This document shows positions 31,291 to 40,765 of a stretch of 45,005 nucleotides of DNA, one piece after another. Under the pieces are notes generated by a model. That model saw only the letters and a program-made list of their open reading frames with translations, was not told the origin of the DNA and searched no databases. Source of the DNA: an uncultured SAR86 cluster bacterium (GTDB lineage: Bacteria; Pseudomonadota; Gammaproteobacteria; Magnimaribacterales; D2472); NCBI GenBank assembly GCA_902626385.1, contig CACOEZ010000007.1, forward strand, positions 1-45,005, given 5' to 3'. The translations under genes and the position numbers were made by a program. Position 1 is the stretch's first letter. Every line of letters begins with the position of its first letter.

Positions 31291-32442
31291 TTATATTCTT
31301 ATGGAGAATAAATTAAATGCTTCATCAACTACATATAAAGAATTACTCCTACTGAATAATGTCTTAATAGGTTTTTTTGATATCTTCTTTCTTCCAATTG
31401 TTGTTCCGTTTAAAGGATCAATAACATGAAGGTATCCCTCAAAATCACCAACAATTAAGTCACCTTTAAAACTTACTGGATTAGACAAACTTCTATTTAA
31501 ATAATCTTCGTTTGACCAAGATTCCTCAAGATTTTTAGATGAAAAAGATTTCATGCCTGAATTAGCTTCAACTACAAGTATTACACCCCTTGTAACAACA
31601 GGTGAATAAAATGAAGATGCATCATAAGACCATACAGATCTTTTTTGAGCAATATCAAAAATATTTAATTTTCCTTGAAAGTTTGTAGCGTAAACTAGAC
31701 CACCATCAACAACAGGACTTGAATCAGAATCAATTATATTTTCTAATTCTGAGCTTCCACTTACATAAGATATTGCACTGTCCCATAAAGGGAATCCAGA
31801 ATTGATATCAAATACGCCCATGCGACCACTATCAAAAGTAACAAATACTTTATCCTCTGAAATAACCGGACTGCTGCTGCCTCTGATAGTAAGAGTTGGT
31901 AACTTAGATCTATAAGACCACAATACAGCACCCGAAGATTTATCTAAGCCTAAAAGCTCGCCTGAACCAGTCTTAACTACTACTCTTTTAGGATCAATTG
32001 CAGCCTTACTTAATACTTCACCTTTTACATTGACTGACCAAAGCTCCGATCCATCACTTTGATCAAGTGCAATAACATTCCCGATAAGATCGCTAACAAC
32101 TATTATTCCAAAACCTGATGCAACGCCTGCTGCTAAAAAATCAAGTTGTCTACTCCAATTTTCTTTGCCATTATCTGCATTTAGAGAAACTACATTACCT
32201 TCTGCATCAGCAAAGAAAAGGTTTTCTGAACTAAAGCCTGGTTCAAAACTTCCAATTTGATTATCTCCATCAAAAGACAAACTCCAGTCTATCGAAATAT
32301 TTTTTTGGTCACTAAAGGCGGTTAACTCTTTTGGCTCATCTGGATCAACCTCATCACTTTGCCAAAATCTAAGTCCCTCAAGAGTTGAACAAGAAACTAG
32401 AAAAACTGAAGCACATATTAAAATAAAAAAATTTTTATTCAT
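31291..32442 (-). CDS. bamB: Outer-membrane assembly lipoprotein BamB
   Basis: BamB is a beta-propeller lipoprotein of the BAM complex that inserts outer-membrane proteins. The ATG at 32442 gives 383 residues, with a signal peptide and lipobox FLVSC (lipidated Cys18); a GTG three codons upstream at 32451 is an alternative. Repeats typical of PQQ/WD-like blades recur (ALDQSDGSELWSV, GLDKSSGAVLWSY, IDPLNGTTIGRKK). It sits between yfgM and der as in E. coli. LspA in this window would process it. Confidence 0.95.
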   Translation of the reverse strand: MNKNFFILICASVFLVSCSTLEGLRFWQSDEVDPDEPKELTAFSDQKNISIDWSLSFDGDNQIGSFEPGFSSENLFFADAEGNVVSLNADNGKENWSRQLDFLAAGVASGFGIIVVSDLIGNVIALDQSDGSELWSVNVKGEVLSKAAIDPKRVVVKTGSGELLGLDKSSGAVLWSYRSKLPTLTIRGSSSPVISEDKVFVTFDSGRMGVFDINSGFPLWDSAISYVSGSSELENIIDSDSSPVVDGGLVYATNFQGKLNIFDIAQKRSVWSYDASSFYSPVVTRGVILVVEANSGMKSFSSKNLEESWSNEDYLNRSLSNPVSFKGDLIVGDFEGYLHVIDPLNGTTIGRKKISKKPIKTLFSRSNSLYVVDEAFNLFSIRI

Positions 32443-32443
32443 T

Positions 32444-33097
32444 TTATTCACTTAAGTTTTCAAGACCAGCAATTTTCATAGCTATTATAGATTTTGAGGC
32501 TTGATCATTATACTTGCCTGATGCGAGTTCATATTGAGACTCGGCAAGTTTAATATTTCCCTTTTTTGCCAAAATATCGCCAGTTAATTCGTGTATGTAA
32601 GCATTTGTTTCTGAAGCAGAATATTTTTGAATTAATTCAAGCGCCTCATCAAATTTACCATTTGAAACTTCAATCCTGGCTGCACTTACTCTTGCCATCT
32701 TATTAAAAATTTTATTACCGTTAAAGCCATCAGTTAAGTTGATGAGATTAGTAAAATTTTCAAGCGCTTCATCAAAGTTTTTATTTTTTGCATCTAAATT
32801 TGCTTTTGATAATAAAGCTATTTGAGTATATCCAGTTGATTTATAATTTTGTAGAAGTTCTTCAAGCATGCTGTCTAACTTTTCTAGATCAGGCTCCTCA
32901 ATGGATAACTCTATTAACCAATCGTTGTAAATTATGGCTGCATTCTCATGATTTTTCTTGTCAATTTGAGATGAAATAATGAAGTATGCTGATATAGAAA
33001 GAGTAACAACAATTACAGCTGTAATTGTCTTTTTATGTTTATCGAGAAACTTCAACAAGGGTAAAAACCTCACATTATTATCGTAAACATCATTCAT
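32444..33097 (-). CDS. yfgM: YfgM-like TPR inner-membrane protein
   Basis: This 217-residue protein has one N-terminal membrane anchor (about residues 20-41, TITAVIVVTLSISAYFI) and a periplasmic part with TPR-like helices (YTQIALLSKANLDAKNKNFDEALE, NAYIHELTGDILAKKGNIKLAESQYE, cited as pieces). E. coli YfgM is an accessory of the SecYEG/PpiD periplasmic chaperone network. The gene lies between hisS and bamB in the conserved order. Confidence 0.9.
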   Translation of the reverse strand: MNDVYDNNVRFLPLLKFLDKHKKTITAVIVVTLSISAYFIISSQIDKKNHENAAIIYNDWLIELSIEEPDLEKLDSMLEELLQNYKSTGYTQIALLSKANLDAKNKNFDEALENFTNLINLTDGFNGNKIFNKMARVSAARIEVSNGKFDEALELIQKYSASETNAYIHELTGDILAKKGNIKLAESQYELASGKYNDQASKSIIAMKIAGLENLSE

Positions 33098-33111
33098 TTT
33101 CTTACCTCTAC

Positions 33112-34374
33112 TTAAATTGAACTAATAAACTTCTTAATTTCGTTTAAAGTTAATTTTTTTTGATCTGAATTATCTTCTTGCAAAGATTTTAAAAGAATAG
33201 TCTCTGAAGCAAGCTCTTCATCTCCCAAAATGATTGCATATGAAGCCTTATCTTTGTTAGCTCTTCTCAATTTTGATTTTAAGCTTCCTTCGCCGAGACT
33301 AACTTCAAATACAATATCTTTATTCAAAGATCTCAGATCGTGAGCTATTTTATATGCTTTTTGCTGGATTTTGTCAGATAAAATCATGAAAGATATTAAT
33401 GTTTGCCTTGATGAGGTATTTTTAGAAATCTCTGCCAGTCTTTCTATTCCAATAGCCATGCCTATTGCGGGAAGCTTTTTCCCGCCAAGCTCTTCAAATA
33501 GCTGGTCGTATCTTCCCCCTCCAAGATATGCATCTTGGGCACCTAAGTCTTCAGAAACTGCCTCAAAAATGAAACCTGTGTAGTAATCAAGTCCTCTAAC
33601 AAGGCTATGATCAATTTCTATATTCTCATTTGGAAAAGTCTCTTTGACTGTTTCTAACATATTTAATGAATCTTGAGATATGTAATCAGAAATTTTTGGA
33701 GCACTCTTAAGTACTTTTTGAGTATCCATGCTTTTTGAATCTAAAACTCTTAAAGGATTTTTATTCAATCTATCAACATCTCTTTTATCAAGATTTTTGG
33801 CATGTGGCTCAAGAAAGGTTTTTAAATCATTGCAAAATGATTCTTTTGATTCATTGTCTCCCAGGTGATTTATCTTTATTTTAGGATTTTTAATATTAAG
33901 TTCTGCATTAATTGAAATTACCATCGATATCATCTCAAGCTCTGCAAGACCTTCTTTATATCCTAACAATTCAACTCCAGCTTGATTAAATTGTCGATAT
34001 CTACCCTTTTGGGGTCTTTCATATCTCCACATAGGTCCTAGGTACCACAATCTATGAAAATCATTTTCAAGTTTTTTTTCAATAATAGATCTTACTACTC
34101 CTGCGGTTCCCTCTGGCCTTAGAGAGATTGTTTTTTCATTCTTATCTTGAAATGAATAAAGTTCTTTATTTACGATATCAGAGGATTCTCCCACAGATCT
34201 ATTAAACAACTGCTCGTCTTCAAGTGCTGGAGTTCTGATTTCATTTAAAGAATAATTTTTAAATATTTTTATAAGACTTTTTTCAGTGTTGAAAATCTTA
34301 TCAGATTGACTTGATTCATTATCTTTCTGACCCAATAAATCTATCATGCCAGTAAGTGAGTGGATTTTTTTCAA
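33112..34374 (-). CDS. hisS: Histidyl-tRNA synthetase
   Basis: This 420-residue class II synthetase has motif 2 (LWYLGPMWRYERPQKGRYRQF), the histidine-specific LVRGLDYYTGFIFE and motif 3 (AIGMAIGIERL). The C-terminal anticodon-binding domain begins around residue 325. It lies between ispG and yfgM, one base from ispG. Confidence 0.98.
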   Translation of the reverse strand: MKKIHSLTGMIDLLGQKDNESSQSDKIFNTEKSLIKIFKNYSLNEIRTPALEDEQLFNRSVGESSDIVNKELYSFQDKNEKTISLRPEGTAGVVRSIIEKKLENDFHRLWYLGPMWRYERPQKGRYRQFNQAGVELLGYKEGLAELEMISMVISINAELNIKNPKIKINHLGDNESKESFCNDLKTFLEPHAKNLDKRDVDRLNKNPLRVLDSKSMDTQKVLKSAPKISDYISQDSLNMLETVKETFPNENIEIDHSLVRGLDYYTGFIFEAVSEDLGAQDAYLGGGRYDQLFEELGGKKLPAIGMAIGIERLAEISKNTSSRQTLISFMILSDKIQQKAYKIAHDLRSLNKDIVFEVSLGEGSLKSKLRRANKDKASYAIILGDEELASETILLKSLQEDNSDQKKLTLNEIKKFISSI

Positions 34375-34375
34375 G

Positions 34376-35479
34376 TTAACTCCTTAATATTATCTTTTCA
34401 GATTCAATTTTTGACTGTGCAACTTTTTCTCTCACTTGATCTTCAAGTTCATCAACAAGATTATTATTAGCAATCTTCTTATTAGGGCTTCCATCAACAT
34501 ACAACAAATTATTTGGACTAGCGCCTGTCAGTCCTATGTTTGCCGCTTTACTTTCTCCCGGTCCATTTACATAACAACCAATAATTGCTACTTCAATATC
34601 ATCAGATATGTCTTCTAATCTTTGTTCAAGTTCATTTACAACTTTGATAACATTGAAATTCTGACGAGAACAACTTGGACACGCCACAATTTTTACTCCT
34701 CTACTTCTAATATTTAAACTTTTGAGAATATCCCAACCAACCTTAATTTCATCAACTGGATCTGACGCTAGTGATATTCTAATTGTATCGCCAATACCTT
34801 CTGAGAGAAGCATACCCACACCTATGGAAGATTTCACAGTTCCTGCCCTGTAACTTCCAGCCTCTGTAATCCCAAGATGCAGTGGTTGATCGATTAAATC
34901 CGAAATTTTTCTATATGCATCTACTGTCATTTCAATATTAGATGCTTTCAGGCTCATTTTGTAATTATCAAAATTATATCTATCAAGAATTTCAACATGC
35001 CTTAAAGCAGATTCAACAAGAGCATCTGCATTAGGTTCTCCATATTTTTTTTGTAAATCTTTTTCTAAAGATCCGGCGTTAACACCAACTCTTATTGGAA
35101 CATTATTATCAAATGCAGCATTTATTACTTCTTTTACTCGGTCTTCTTTGCCAATATTTCCAGGATTTATTCTCAAACAATCCGCTGTATCTGCAACTTC
35201 AAGAGCTATCTTATAATCAAAATGAATATCAGCAACTAGAGGCACGTCCACAGCTTTCTTGATTTCTTTAAAGGACTTTGCTTCGTCATAACCTGGAACA
35301 GAAACTCTTACAATATCAGCACCTGCAGCCTCAAGGTCTTTAATTTGTTTAACAGTTGAAACAACATCACATGTATTAGTATTCGTCATAGATTGAATAG
35401 TTATAGGATTGCCTCCCCCCACTAAAACATCTCCAACTTTAATGGCTTTGGTTTTTTTTCTTTTTATCCAATTATTCAT
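34376..35479 (-). CDS. ispG: HMBPP synthase IspG (GcpE)
   Basis: This 367-residue [4Fe-4S] enzyme converts MEcPP to HMBPP in the MEP pathway. Cluster cysteines lie in [11 protein letters not shown] and [12 protein letters not shown]. The N-terminal TIM barrel has [15 protein letters not shown] and [10 protein letters not shown]. It overlaps rodZ by eight bases. Together with IspH in this window it shows that isoprenoids are made by the MEP route. Confidence 0.98.
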   Translation of the reverse strand: MNNWIKRKKTKAIKVGDVLVGGGNPITIQSMTNTNTCDVVSTVKQIKDLEAAGADIVRVSVPGYDEAKSFKEIKKAVDVPLVADIHFDYKIALEVADTADCLRINPGNIGKEDRVKEVINAAFDNNVPIRVGVNAGSLEKDLQKKYGEPNADALVESALRHVEILDRYNFDNYKMSLKASNIEMTVDAYRKISDLIDQPLHLGITEAGSYRAGTVKSSIGVGMLLSEGIGDTIRISLASDPVDEIKVGWDILKSLNIRSRGVKIVACPSCSRQNFNVIKVVNELEQRLEDISDDIEVAIIGCYVNGPGESKAANIGLTGASPNNLLYVDGSPNKKIANNNLVDELEDQVREKVAQSKIESEKIILRS

Positions 35480-36215
35480 TGTTAAAGTTAACTGTACTAA
35501 CTCCTGTTAACGAATTAGTATTTTCAAAAAAATCTATTACCTGTCCATTATATGTTCCTTTTATAGAATCAGCATTACCTATAACGATTTTAAAAGGAAT
35601 ATAAACTGTTCTGACATAGATATCGCCTGTTCTAAACTGTTGAGCTTCAACTAAACTATCATTTACATATAGTTCGATCCAAGAATTATCAGTAAATCTT
35701 AATTCTAAGAGATTTTTGTTAATTGATAAGCCATCTGCAACTGCTTTTTTTGTAGTATTAGCTTGTATAATTTCTTCGATAAATTGAAGGTCATTTGTAT
35801 TTGGTTTATAAGTCAATTCAGTCTCTTTAAGACTACTTTTTGAAAAAATTAGTGCAAGAATAGACAAAGTTGTAAAGATAGATATTAAGATTATTTGTTT
35901 ATTTCCAATATTCCATGAGTAAGGAAGCTTAATTTCTTTTTTTATTTTTTTCAGACTACTTTCTTTTTTCGTATTGAATAGTCCTGGAAAATCAGAATTT
36001 ATTCCAAGAAATTGTTTATATTTTTGAAAATATGCTTTAGCAAATGCCTCAGACGGAAACTTTGAAAAATCTCCTCTTTCGATCGCAATTATATAATCTT
36101 TGTTTATGACTAGTTTCTCAGCCATTTGATCTATTGAATAATTTAATTCTTGTCTCGCCTTAGAGAATTTTTTTCCTGTTTTAACTGAATTTGCAGATTT
36201 TAATTCGTTACTCAT
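35472..36215 (-). CDS. rodZ: RodZ-like cell-shape protein
   Basis: This is a 247-residue protein. The cytoplasmic HTH_25 domain (about 15-80, [30 protein letters not shown]) would bind MreB. A single membrane helix follows (around 130, [17 protein letters not shown]). The periplasmic DUF4115-type domain is at the end ([16 protein letters not shown]). It is shorter than the 337-residue E. coli protein, mainly in the linker. The place between rlmN and ispG is conserved. Confidence 0.92.
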   Translation of the reverse strand: MSNELKSANSVKTGKKFSKARQELNYSIDQMAEKLVINKDYIIAIERGDFSKFPSEAFAKAYFQKYKQFLGINSDFPGLFNTKKESSLKKIKKEIKLPYSWNIGNKQIILISIFTTLSILALIFSKSSLKETELTYKPNTNDLQFIEEIIQANTTKKAVADGLSINKNLLELRFTDNSWIELYVNDSLVEAQQFRTGDIYVRTVYIPFKIVIGNADSIKGTYNGQVIDFFENTNSLTGVSTVNFNNE

Positions 36216-37294
36216 TAAAGTGATCTATGCGATATTAACTTCTTTCCCTTTATAGATTTTGACAAATTTCCAACCAACTGACCACATGCAGCGTCAACAC
36301 CATCACCCCTAGTTGTTCGCAAGGTTGTGATGAACCCCTTTTCTTTTAAGAAAAATTTGAATCTATTAATTTTTTCCGAGCTGGGTCTTTCGTAGTTTGA
36401 TCCCTCAAAGCTATTAAAAGGTATTAAATTTATTTTACAAGGAAATTCAGAAAGTAACCTTACCAGTTTTTTTGCATGCTCCAGAGAATCGTTTATATTT
36501 TTAATAAGTATATATTCAATGGTGATATGTCTTTTATTATTATGAAATTCAAGGAAATATTTGCACGACTCGATTAAAGATTCTAGTGGATACTTTTTAT
36601 TAATTGGAACTAATTTGTCTCTAAGTTTGTTATCAGAAGCGTGAAGTGAAATTGCTAGAGAAACATCAACATGCTCATTAAGACGATTTATATTAGGGAC
36701 AATACCTGAAGAACTAATGGTAATTCTCTTTCTTGATAAAGCATATGCGAGTTGATCTTTCATAACTTTTGCAGCTTCAATAACAGCATTAAAATTTAAA
36801 AGAGGTTCGCCCATGCCCATAAATACTACGTTAGTAATTTTATCTTCTTGGTTGCATTTGAAATTAGCAAGCCAAAGCTGTCCGATAATTTCGTCACTCT
36901 CTAAGTTTTGATCAAAGCCTTGTGCTCCTGTTGCGCAAAATGAACACTGCAAAGCACAACCTGCCTGAGAAGAAATACACAAAGTTTTTCTTTTACCATC
37001 AGGGATTATTACCATTTCTACCATAGAACCCGATGATATTTTAATTAAATATTTTTTAGTTCCCTCATCAGATATAAACTCTTCTTCGATAATGGGTGGA
37101 TTTAATGTTGCGATTTTCTTAAGCTTTTCTCTAAGATCTTTATTAAGATCTGTCATTAAATCAAAATCTAATATGCCTTTTTGATGAACCCACTTGAAAA
37201 TTTGTTTAGCCCTAAACTTAGATTCATCAATTTCGATAAAAAATTTTTCTAGAGAATCTAGCGAATAACCTAAAAGATTTTTTTTCTTTTGCAA
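36215..37294 (-). CDS. rlmN: Dual 23S rRNA/tRNA adenine-C2 methyltransferase RlmN
   Basis: This 359-residue radical-SAM enzyme methylates A2503 of 23S rRNA and A37 of some tRNAs. The CxxxCxxC cluster motif is in GCALQCSFCATG. The SAM/metal-site GMGEPLLN follows. The C-terminal mechanistic Cys lies in GDGVDAACGQL. It shares a stop/start base with rodZ and lies one base from ndk. Confidence 0.97.
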   Translation of the reverse strand: MQKKKNLLGYSLDSLEKFFIEIDESKFRAKQIFKWVHQKGILDFDLMTDLNKDLREKLKKIATLNPPIIEEEFISDEGTKKYLIKISSGSMVEMVIIPDGKRKTLCISSQAGCALQCSFCATGAQGFDQNLESDEIIGQLWLANFKCNQEDKITNVVFMGMGEPLLNFNAVIEAAKVMKDQLAYALSRKRITISSSGIVPNINRLNEHVDVSLAISLHASDNKLRDKLVPINKKYPLESLIESCKYFLEFHNNKRHITIEYILIKNINDSLEHAKKLVRLLSEFPCKINLIPFNSFEGSNYERPSSEKINRFKFFLKEKGFITTLRTTRGDGVDAACGQLVGNLSKSIKGKKLISHRSL

Positions 37295-37295
37295 T

Positions 37296-37721
37296 TTACT
37301 TGATCAATATCTCTTCTTCATTGAAAAAATATTTTATCTCCCTTTCAGCGCTAATCAGTGAGTCTGAACCATGAACTGCATTAGCATCAATACTATTTGC
37401 AAAATCAGATCTTATGGTTCCTGGATCTGCCTCTTGAGGGTTTGTACTGCCCATAAGCTCACGATTTTTTTGAACTGCGTTTTCCCCTTCAAGAACCTGA
37501 ACAAAGACTGGGCCAGATGTCATAAATTTTTTTAAATCCTCAAAAAATGGTTTCCCATCATGTTCAGCATAGAATCCTGAGGCCATTTCATCATCAAGGT
37601 GAATTAATTTTCCAGCAACTAAATGTAAGCCGTTTTCTTCAAACCTTGAGATAATTTTACCGATAAGATTTTTCCCAACAGCATCTGGTTTAATAATAGA
37701 TAAGGTTTTTTCTATTGTCAT
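37296..37721 (-). CDS. ndk: Nucleoside diphosphate kinase
   Basis: This 141-residue enzyme balances nucleoside triphosphates. The phosphohistidine is His117 in [18 protein letters not shown] and [14 protein letters not shown] (here [14 protein letters not shown]) are conserved. It starts the ndk-rlmN-rodZ-ispG-hisS-yfgM-bamB-der block and follows iscX after about 40 bases. Confidence 0.98.
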   Translation of the reverse strand: MTIEKTLSIIKPDAVGKNLIGKIISRFEENGLHLVAGKLIHLDDEMASGFYAEHDGKPFFEDLKKFMTSGPVFVQVLEGENAVQKNRELMGSTNPQEADPGTIRSDFANSIDANAVHGSDSLISAEREIKYFFNEEEILIK

Positions 37722-37762
37722 AACGTAAGCCTCATAAATTTTGGAAGTATTATATATTAATC

Positions 37763-37966
37763 TTATTGATATTCTTCAATCCAATGTGATTGAATTGCTT
37801 CAAGAATTTTCTCACTTGATTTAGATGGGTCGCCAACAAAGTTTTCTAGATTGCAAACTTTTTGGTGCAGGTCTGGAAAACTAATCCACTGAGGATCTAT
37901 CTCTGGGAAAGTATCATTTAATTCGATAGCAATATCCAGTACATCTAACCAATCTATTTTCTGCAT
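37763..37966 (-). CDS. iscX: IscX (YfhJ), Fe-S assembly accessory protein
   Basis: This 67-residue acidic protein starts [25 protein letters not shown], with the IscX patterns W-x-D-x2-x-IA-x2-L and [15 protein letters not shown]-x-W. IscX binds IscS and may supply iron or tune its activity. Its ATG shares one base with the fdx stop (TAATG), so it is coupled to fdx. Confidence 0.95.
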   Translation of the reverse strand: MQKIDWLDVLDIAIELNDTFPEIDPQWISFPDLHQKVCNLENFVGDPSKSSEKILEAIQSHWIEEYQ

Positions 37967-38307
37967 TAATGATCCTCGGAAACCATATTGATATTATATT
38001 TAGGTAGTTCTATCTCTATTTCTTCATCTTCTGGTGGAATTGCCTGACAGCTAAGTCTCGAGGTTTGCTCTAAACCCCAAGCTTTATCTAATAAATCCTC
38101 TTCAATATCAGTTGCTTCTTCTAATGAGTCGAAACCTTTGCGAACTATACAGTGACATGTCGTACATGCACAAGACATCTCGCATGCATGTTCAATCTTG
38201 ATATTATGTCTTAATGCAGCTTCACAAATTGTTTCTTCTGGGAGTGATTCTATTTCTGCACCATCAGGACAGATATCCTCGTGAGGCCATATTCTTATTT
38301 TTGCCAT
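37966..38307 (-). CDS. fdx: Isc-type [2Fe-2S] ferredoxin Fdx
   Basis: I choose the ATG at 38307 (MAKIRIWPHEDICPDGAE), which matches the family start and gives 113 residues; a longer frame would run into iscA. Cluster ligands are Cys42, Cys48, Cys51 and Cys87, the same positions as in E. coli Fdx. It gives electrons for cluster assembly on IscU. It follows iscA directly, whereas hscB and hscA usually lie between them. Confidence 0.96.
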   Translation of the reverse strand: MAKIRIWPHEDICPDGAEIESLPEETICEAALRHNIKIEHACEMSCACTTCHCIVRKGFDSLEEATDIEEDLLDKAWGLEQTSRLSCQAIPPEDEEIEIELPKYNINMVSEDH

Positions 38308-38311
38308 GTTT

Positions 38312-38653
38312 TTATACGGTAAAACTTTCGCCACATCCACAAACAGCTTTTGCATTTGGATTAACGAACTTTATACCCTTATTCAATCCGTCATCTACAT
38401 AATCAACTAAACTGCCTTTTAAAAACTCAAGACTCTTAGTATCTACAAAAATAGTGCAACTTCCTTTATCAAAAATTTGGTAGTCTTGCAATATTTCATC
38501 TACAAAATCAAAGGTATATTCATATCCAGAACAACCGGCTTCTTTGACGCCAATTTTAATGCCTTCACCTTTTCCGCGAGAATTTAACATATCTCTGAAA
38601 TGTTCCAGAGCACTGTCAGAAAAATTTAGTTCTGCTGGATTGAAGGTAGCCAT
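38312..38653 (-). CDS. iscA: A-type Fe-S carrier IscA
   Basis: This 113-residue carrier has ligands Cys41 (KEAGCSGYEY), Cys105 and Cys107 (VCGCGESFTV). It transfers clusters to apo-proteins, especially [4Fe-4S] targets. It lies four bases after iscU and four before fdx. The N-terminus is a little longer than in E. coli IscA (107 residues). SufA or ErpA are possible relatives, but the isc position supports IscA. Confidence 0.93.
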   Translation of the reverse strand: MATFNPAELNFSDSALEHFRDMLNSRGKGEGIKIGVKEAGCSGYEYTFDFVDEILQDYQIFDKGSCTIFVDTKSLEFLKGSLVDYVDDGLNKGIKFVNPNAKAVCGCGESFTV

Positions 38654-38657
38654 GATT

Positions 38658-39062
38658 TTATTGTTTTGCTTCGTAATCCTCTATTGCTTGTCTTATAGAA
38701 TCTTCTGCTAAAACAGAACAATGAATTTTAATAGGAGGTAATTCTAATGCTTCCACGATTTCCACATTTTTAATGGCTTTGGCTTCTTCTAGTGTCTTAC
38801 CAATAAGCATTTCTACCAACTCACTTGAGGATGCGATTGCAGAACCACATCCGTAAGTTTTAAACTTTACATCTTTTATTACATGCGTATTACCCTTAGG
38901 CTCACATTTAATTTGTAACTTCATAACGTCACCACATGCTGGAGCGCCAACCATTCCTGTTCCGACATTCGCTTCTTTAGGGTCAAATCTACCCACCTTA
39001 AATGCCTCTGGATTGTTTAATGTATTCTCAAATTTTTCTACAACTTTTTTGCTATATGCCAT
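38658..39062 (-). CDS. iscU: Fe-S scaffold IscU with altered N-terminal segment
   Basis: Clusters are built on this 134-residue scaffold. Ligands are Cys43 (GAPACGDVMKL), Cys72 (TYGCGSAIASSS) and Cys115 (KIHCSVLAED). The HscA-recognition loop LPPIK is at 108-112 (LPPVK in E. coli). The usual YENPRNVGSFD stretch is replaced by FENTLNNPEAFKVGRFD, about six residues longer, so the conserved NPRN motif is lost. It lies between iscS and iscA. Confidence 0.95.
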   Translation of the reverse strand: MAYSKKVVEKFENTLNNPEAFKVGRFDPKEANVGTGMVGAPACGDVMKLQIKCEPKGNTHVIKDVKFKTYGCGSAIASSSELVEMLIGKTLEEAKAIKNVEIVEALELPPIKIHCSVLAEDSIRQAIEDYEAKQ

Positions 39063-39071
39063 ATTAATCTC

Positions 39072-40292
39072 CTAATGCATATTCCATTCAACTTCGTCTA
39101 AATCAATGCCATCTAAATGCATTTCCCAAAGCGGAGAGAGCTCTCTCAATCTATGCACTACATTACCTAAGATGTCTAATGTATTACTTACATCATCATC
39201 ACTAGTGAATCTTCCAAATGAAAACCTTATTGAGCTGTGCGCTAATTCGTCTTTCCTTCCTAAAGCTCTTAAAACATATGATGGCTCAAGACTTGCTGAT
39301 GTACAGGCAGATCCAGAAGATACTGCAATATCTTTTAAACCCATAATAAGGGATTCGCCTTCAACAAAATTAAAACTAATGTTGAGTATGTTTGGAACTT
39401 TATTTTTTAAATCGCCATTAATGTAAACGTGATCTATTTCTTTTACTTTATCTAAGAATTTTTTGTGGAACTTATTGACCTTTTTATGATCTTTTTCCAT
39501 TTCTACCTTTGCTATTCTAAAAGCTTCGCCCATTCCTACAATTTGATGAGTTGCTAATGTACCTGAACGCATACCTCGCTCATGCCCACCGCCATGAATT
39601 AATGCCTCTAATCTTACCCTTGGCTTACGTCTTACATATAGCGCCCCAACACCTTTTGGTCCATAAGTTTTATGAGCTGAGAATGACATAAGGTCAACTG
39701 GTATTCTAGAAAGGTCAATATCGACTTTCCCAGTACTTTGAGCAGCATCCACATGAAAGAAAGCACCATTTTTTCGAACAATCTCACCAATCTTTTCAAG
39801 ATCATTTACTGTACCTAGTTCATTATTGATGTGCATAATAGAAACTAATATTGTTGAATCTTTCATTGCAGATTTAACTGCATCAGGACTGATTACTCCA
39901 CCTGCATCAGGATCTAAATAGGTAACCTCAAAACCTTCTCTTTCGAGTTGCCTGCAAGGATCGAGAACAGCCTTATGTTCAATTTTTGAGGTAATTATGT
40001 GATTTCCTTTAGTTTTGTAGAACCTAGCAACTCCTTTGATAGCAAGATTATCTGCTTCAGTAGCACCAGATGTCCAAACTATTTCCCTTGGATCACAATT
40101 AACAAGATTAGCAACATGAGATCTTGATTCTTCAACAGCTTCGTCAGCTTTCCATCCAAATCTATGAGATCTAGACGCGGGATTACCAAACTCTCCTTCA
40201 GGAGTCAGGAATTCCATCATTTTGGAAGCTACTCTTGGATCAACAGGTGTAGTTGATGCGTAGTCCAAATAAATTGTAGATTGTGTGCTCAT
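39072..40292 (-). CDS. iscS: Cysteine desulfurase IscS
   Basis: This 406-residue PLP enzyme takes sulfur from cysteine for Fe-S clusters and tRNA thiolation. The PLP Lys is in [13 protein letters not shown], the catalytic Cys in [13 protein letters not shown] and the [13 protein letters not shown] motif is present. It ends [19 protein letters not shown], the tail that in E. coli contacts IscU. It starts next to the iscR stop. Confidence 0.98.
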   Translation of the reverse strand: MSTQSTIYLDYASTTPVDPRVASKMMEFLTPEGEFGNPASRSHRFGWKADEAVEESRSHVANLVNCDPREIVWTSGATEADNLAIKGVARFYKTKGNHIITSKIEHKAVLDPCRQLEREGFEVTYLDPDAGGVISPDAVKSAMKDSTILVSIMHINNELGTVNDLEKIGEIVRKNGAFFHVDAAQSTGKVDIDLSRIPVDLMSFSAHKTYGPKGVGALYVRRKPRVRLEALIHGGGHERGMRSGTLATHQIVGMGEAFRIAKVEMEKDHKKVNKFHKKFLDKVKEIDHVYINGDLKNKVPNILNISFNFVEGESLIMGLKDIAVSSGSACTSASLEPSYVLRALGRKDELAHSSIRFSFGRFTSDDDVSNTLDILGNVVHRLRELSPLWEMHLDGIDLDEVEWNMH

Positions 40293-40727
40293 CTAATTTA
40301 TCTCTCTAACCTTAATATATGGGCTATCATTTGATTCCACAAGGCTATTTATAGTTATTTTTTCTAAATATTCCTCAACAATATTGTTTAATTCGTGCCA
40401 TAAGTCATGAGTGCTACATTTTTTTCCATTATGACATGCAGATGTCCCATTACATTTTGTTGCATCGAGTACTTCATCCACAGCATGCATAACGTCTTTA
40501 ATAGATATATCAGAGGGATCCTTAGCGTATAAGTACCCTCCATTTCTTCCTCTAATGCTCTTAACAATTCCAGCTATACGAAGCTTCCGAAAAATCTGTT
40601 CAAGGTAGGTAAGTTCTATATTCTGATTATTAGAAATATCACTTAACGAAACAGGTCCTGAAGACTGTAAAAAGCTCAATTCAGTAAGTGCACTAACAGC
40701 ATATCTGCTTTTTGTAGTTAATCTCAC
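40293..40727 (-). CDS. iscR: Rrf2-family Fe-S regulator IscR
   Basis: This 144-residue winged-helix repressor senses Fe-S status. The [2Fe-2S] ligands Cys92, Cys98, Cys104 and His107 fall at the E. coli numbers. The N-terminus [17 protein letters not shown] fixes the start at a GTG (40725-40727). No ribosome site precedes it. A strong promoter lies so close that the transcript should begin at or within two bases of the GTG. An IscR type 1 site covers the promoter, indicating autorepression. Confidence 0.97.
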   Translation of the reverse strand: MRLTTKSRYAVSALTELSFLQSSGPVSLSDISNNQNIELTYLEQIFRKLRIAGIVKSIRGRNGGYLYAKDPSDISIKDVMHAVDEVLDATKCNGTSACHNGKKCSTHDLWHELNNIVEEYLEKITINSLVESNDSPYIKVREIN

Positions 40728-40733
40728 GTGTGA

Positions 40734-40761
40734 ATTATAAATACCCGACTATTTTAGTCAA
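40734..40761 (-). promoter_or_regulatory. Sigma70 promoter of the isc operon
   Basis: On the minus strand TTGACT (40761-40756) and a perfect TATAAT (40739-40734) are 16 bases apart. Transcription should start about seven bases further on, near 40727, which is the first base of the iscR GTG. The TGA stop of purC lies inside the -35 box. This predicts a leaderless iscR mRNA. Confidence 0.8.
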
Positions 40762-40765
40762 GTTT
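40741..40765 (-). promoter_or_regulatory. IscR type 1 binding site
   Basis: The 25-base palindromic site has half-sites GACT and AGTC separated by five A/T bases, with ATACCC on one flank and AAGTTT on the other. Against the E. coli type 1 consensus (ATASYYGACTRWWWYAGTCRRSTAT) I count 24 of 25 matches. It overlaps the -35 box and the spacer, as expected for repression by [2Fe-2S]-IscR. Confidence 0.85.

Noticed and set aside
38308-38355. Longer N-terminus for Fdx
   Set aside because: The extra 16 residues are read from the iscA 3' end; MAKIRIWPHEDICPDGA matches the family start.
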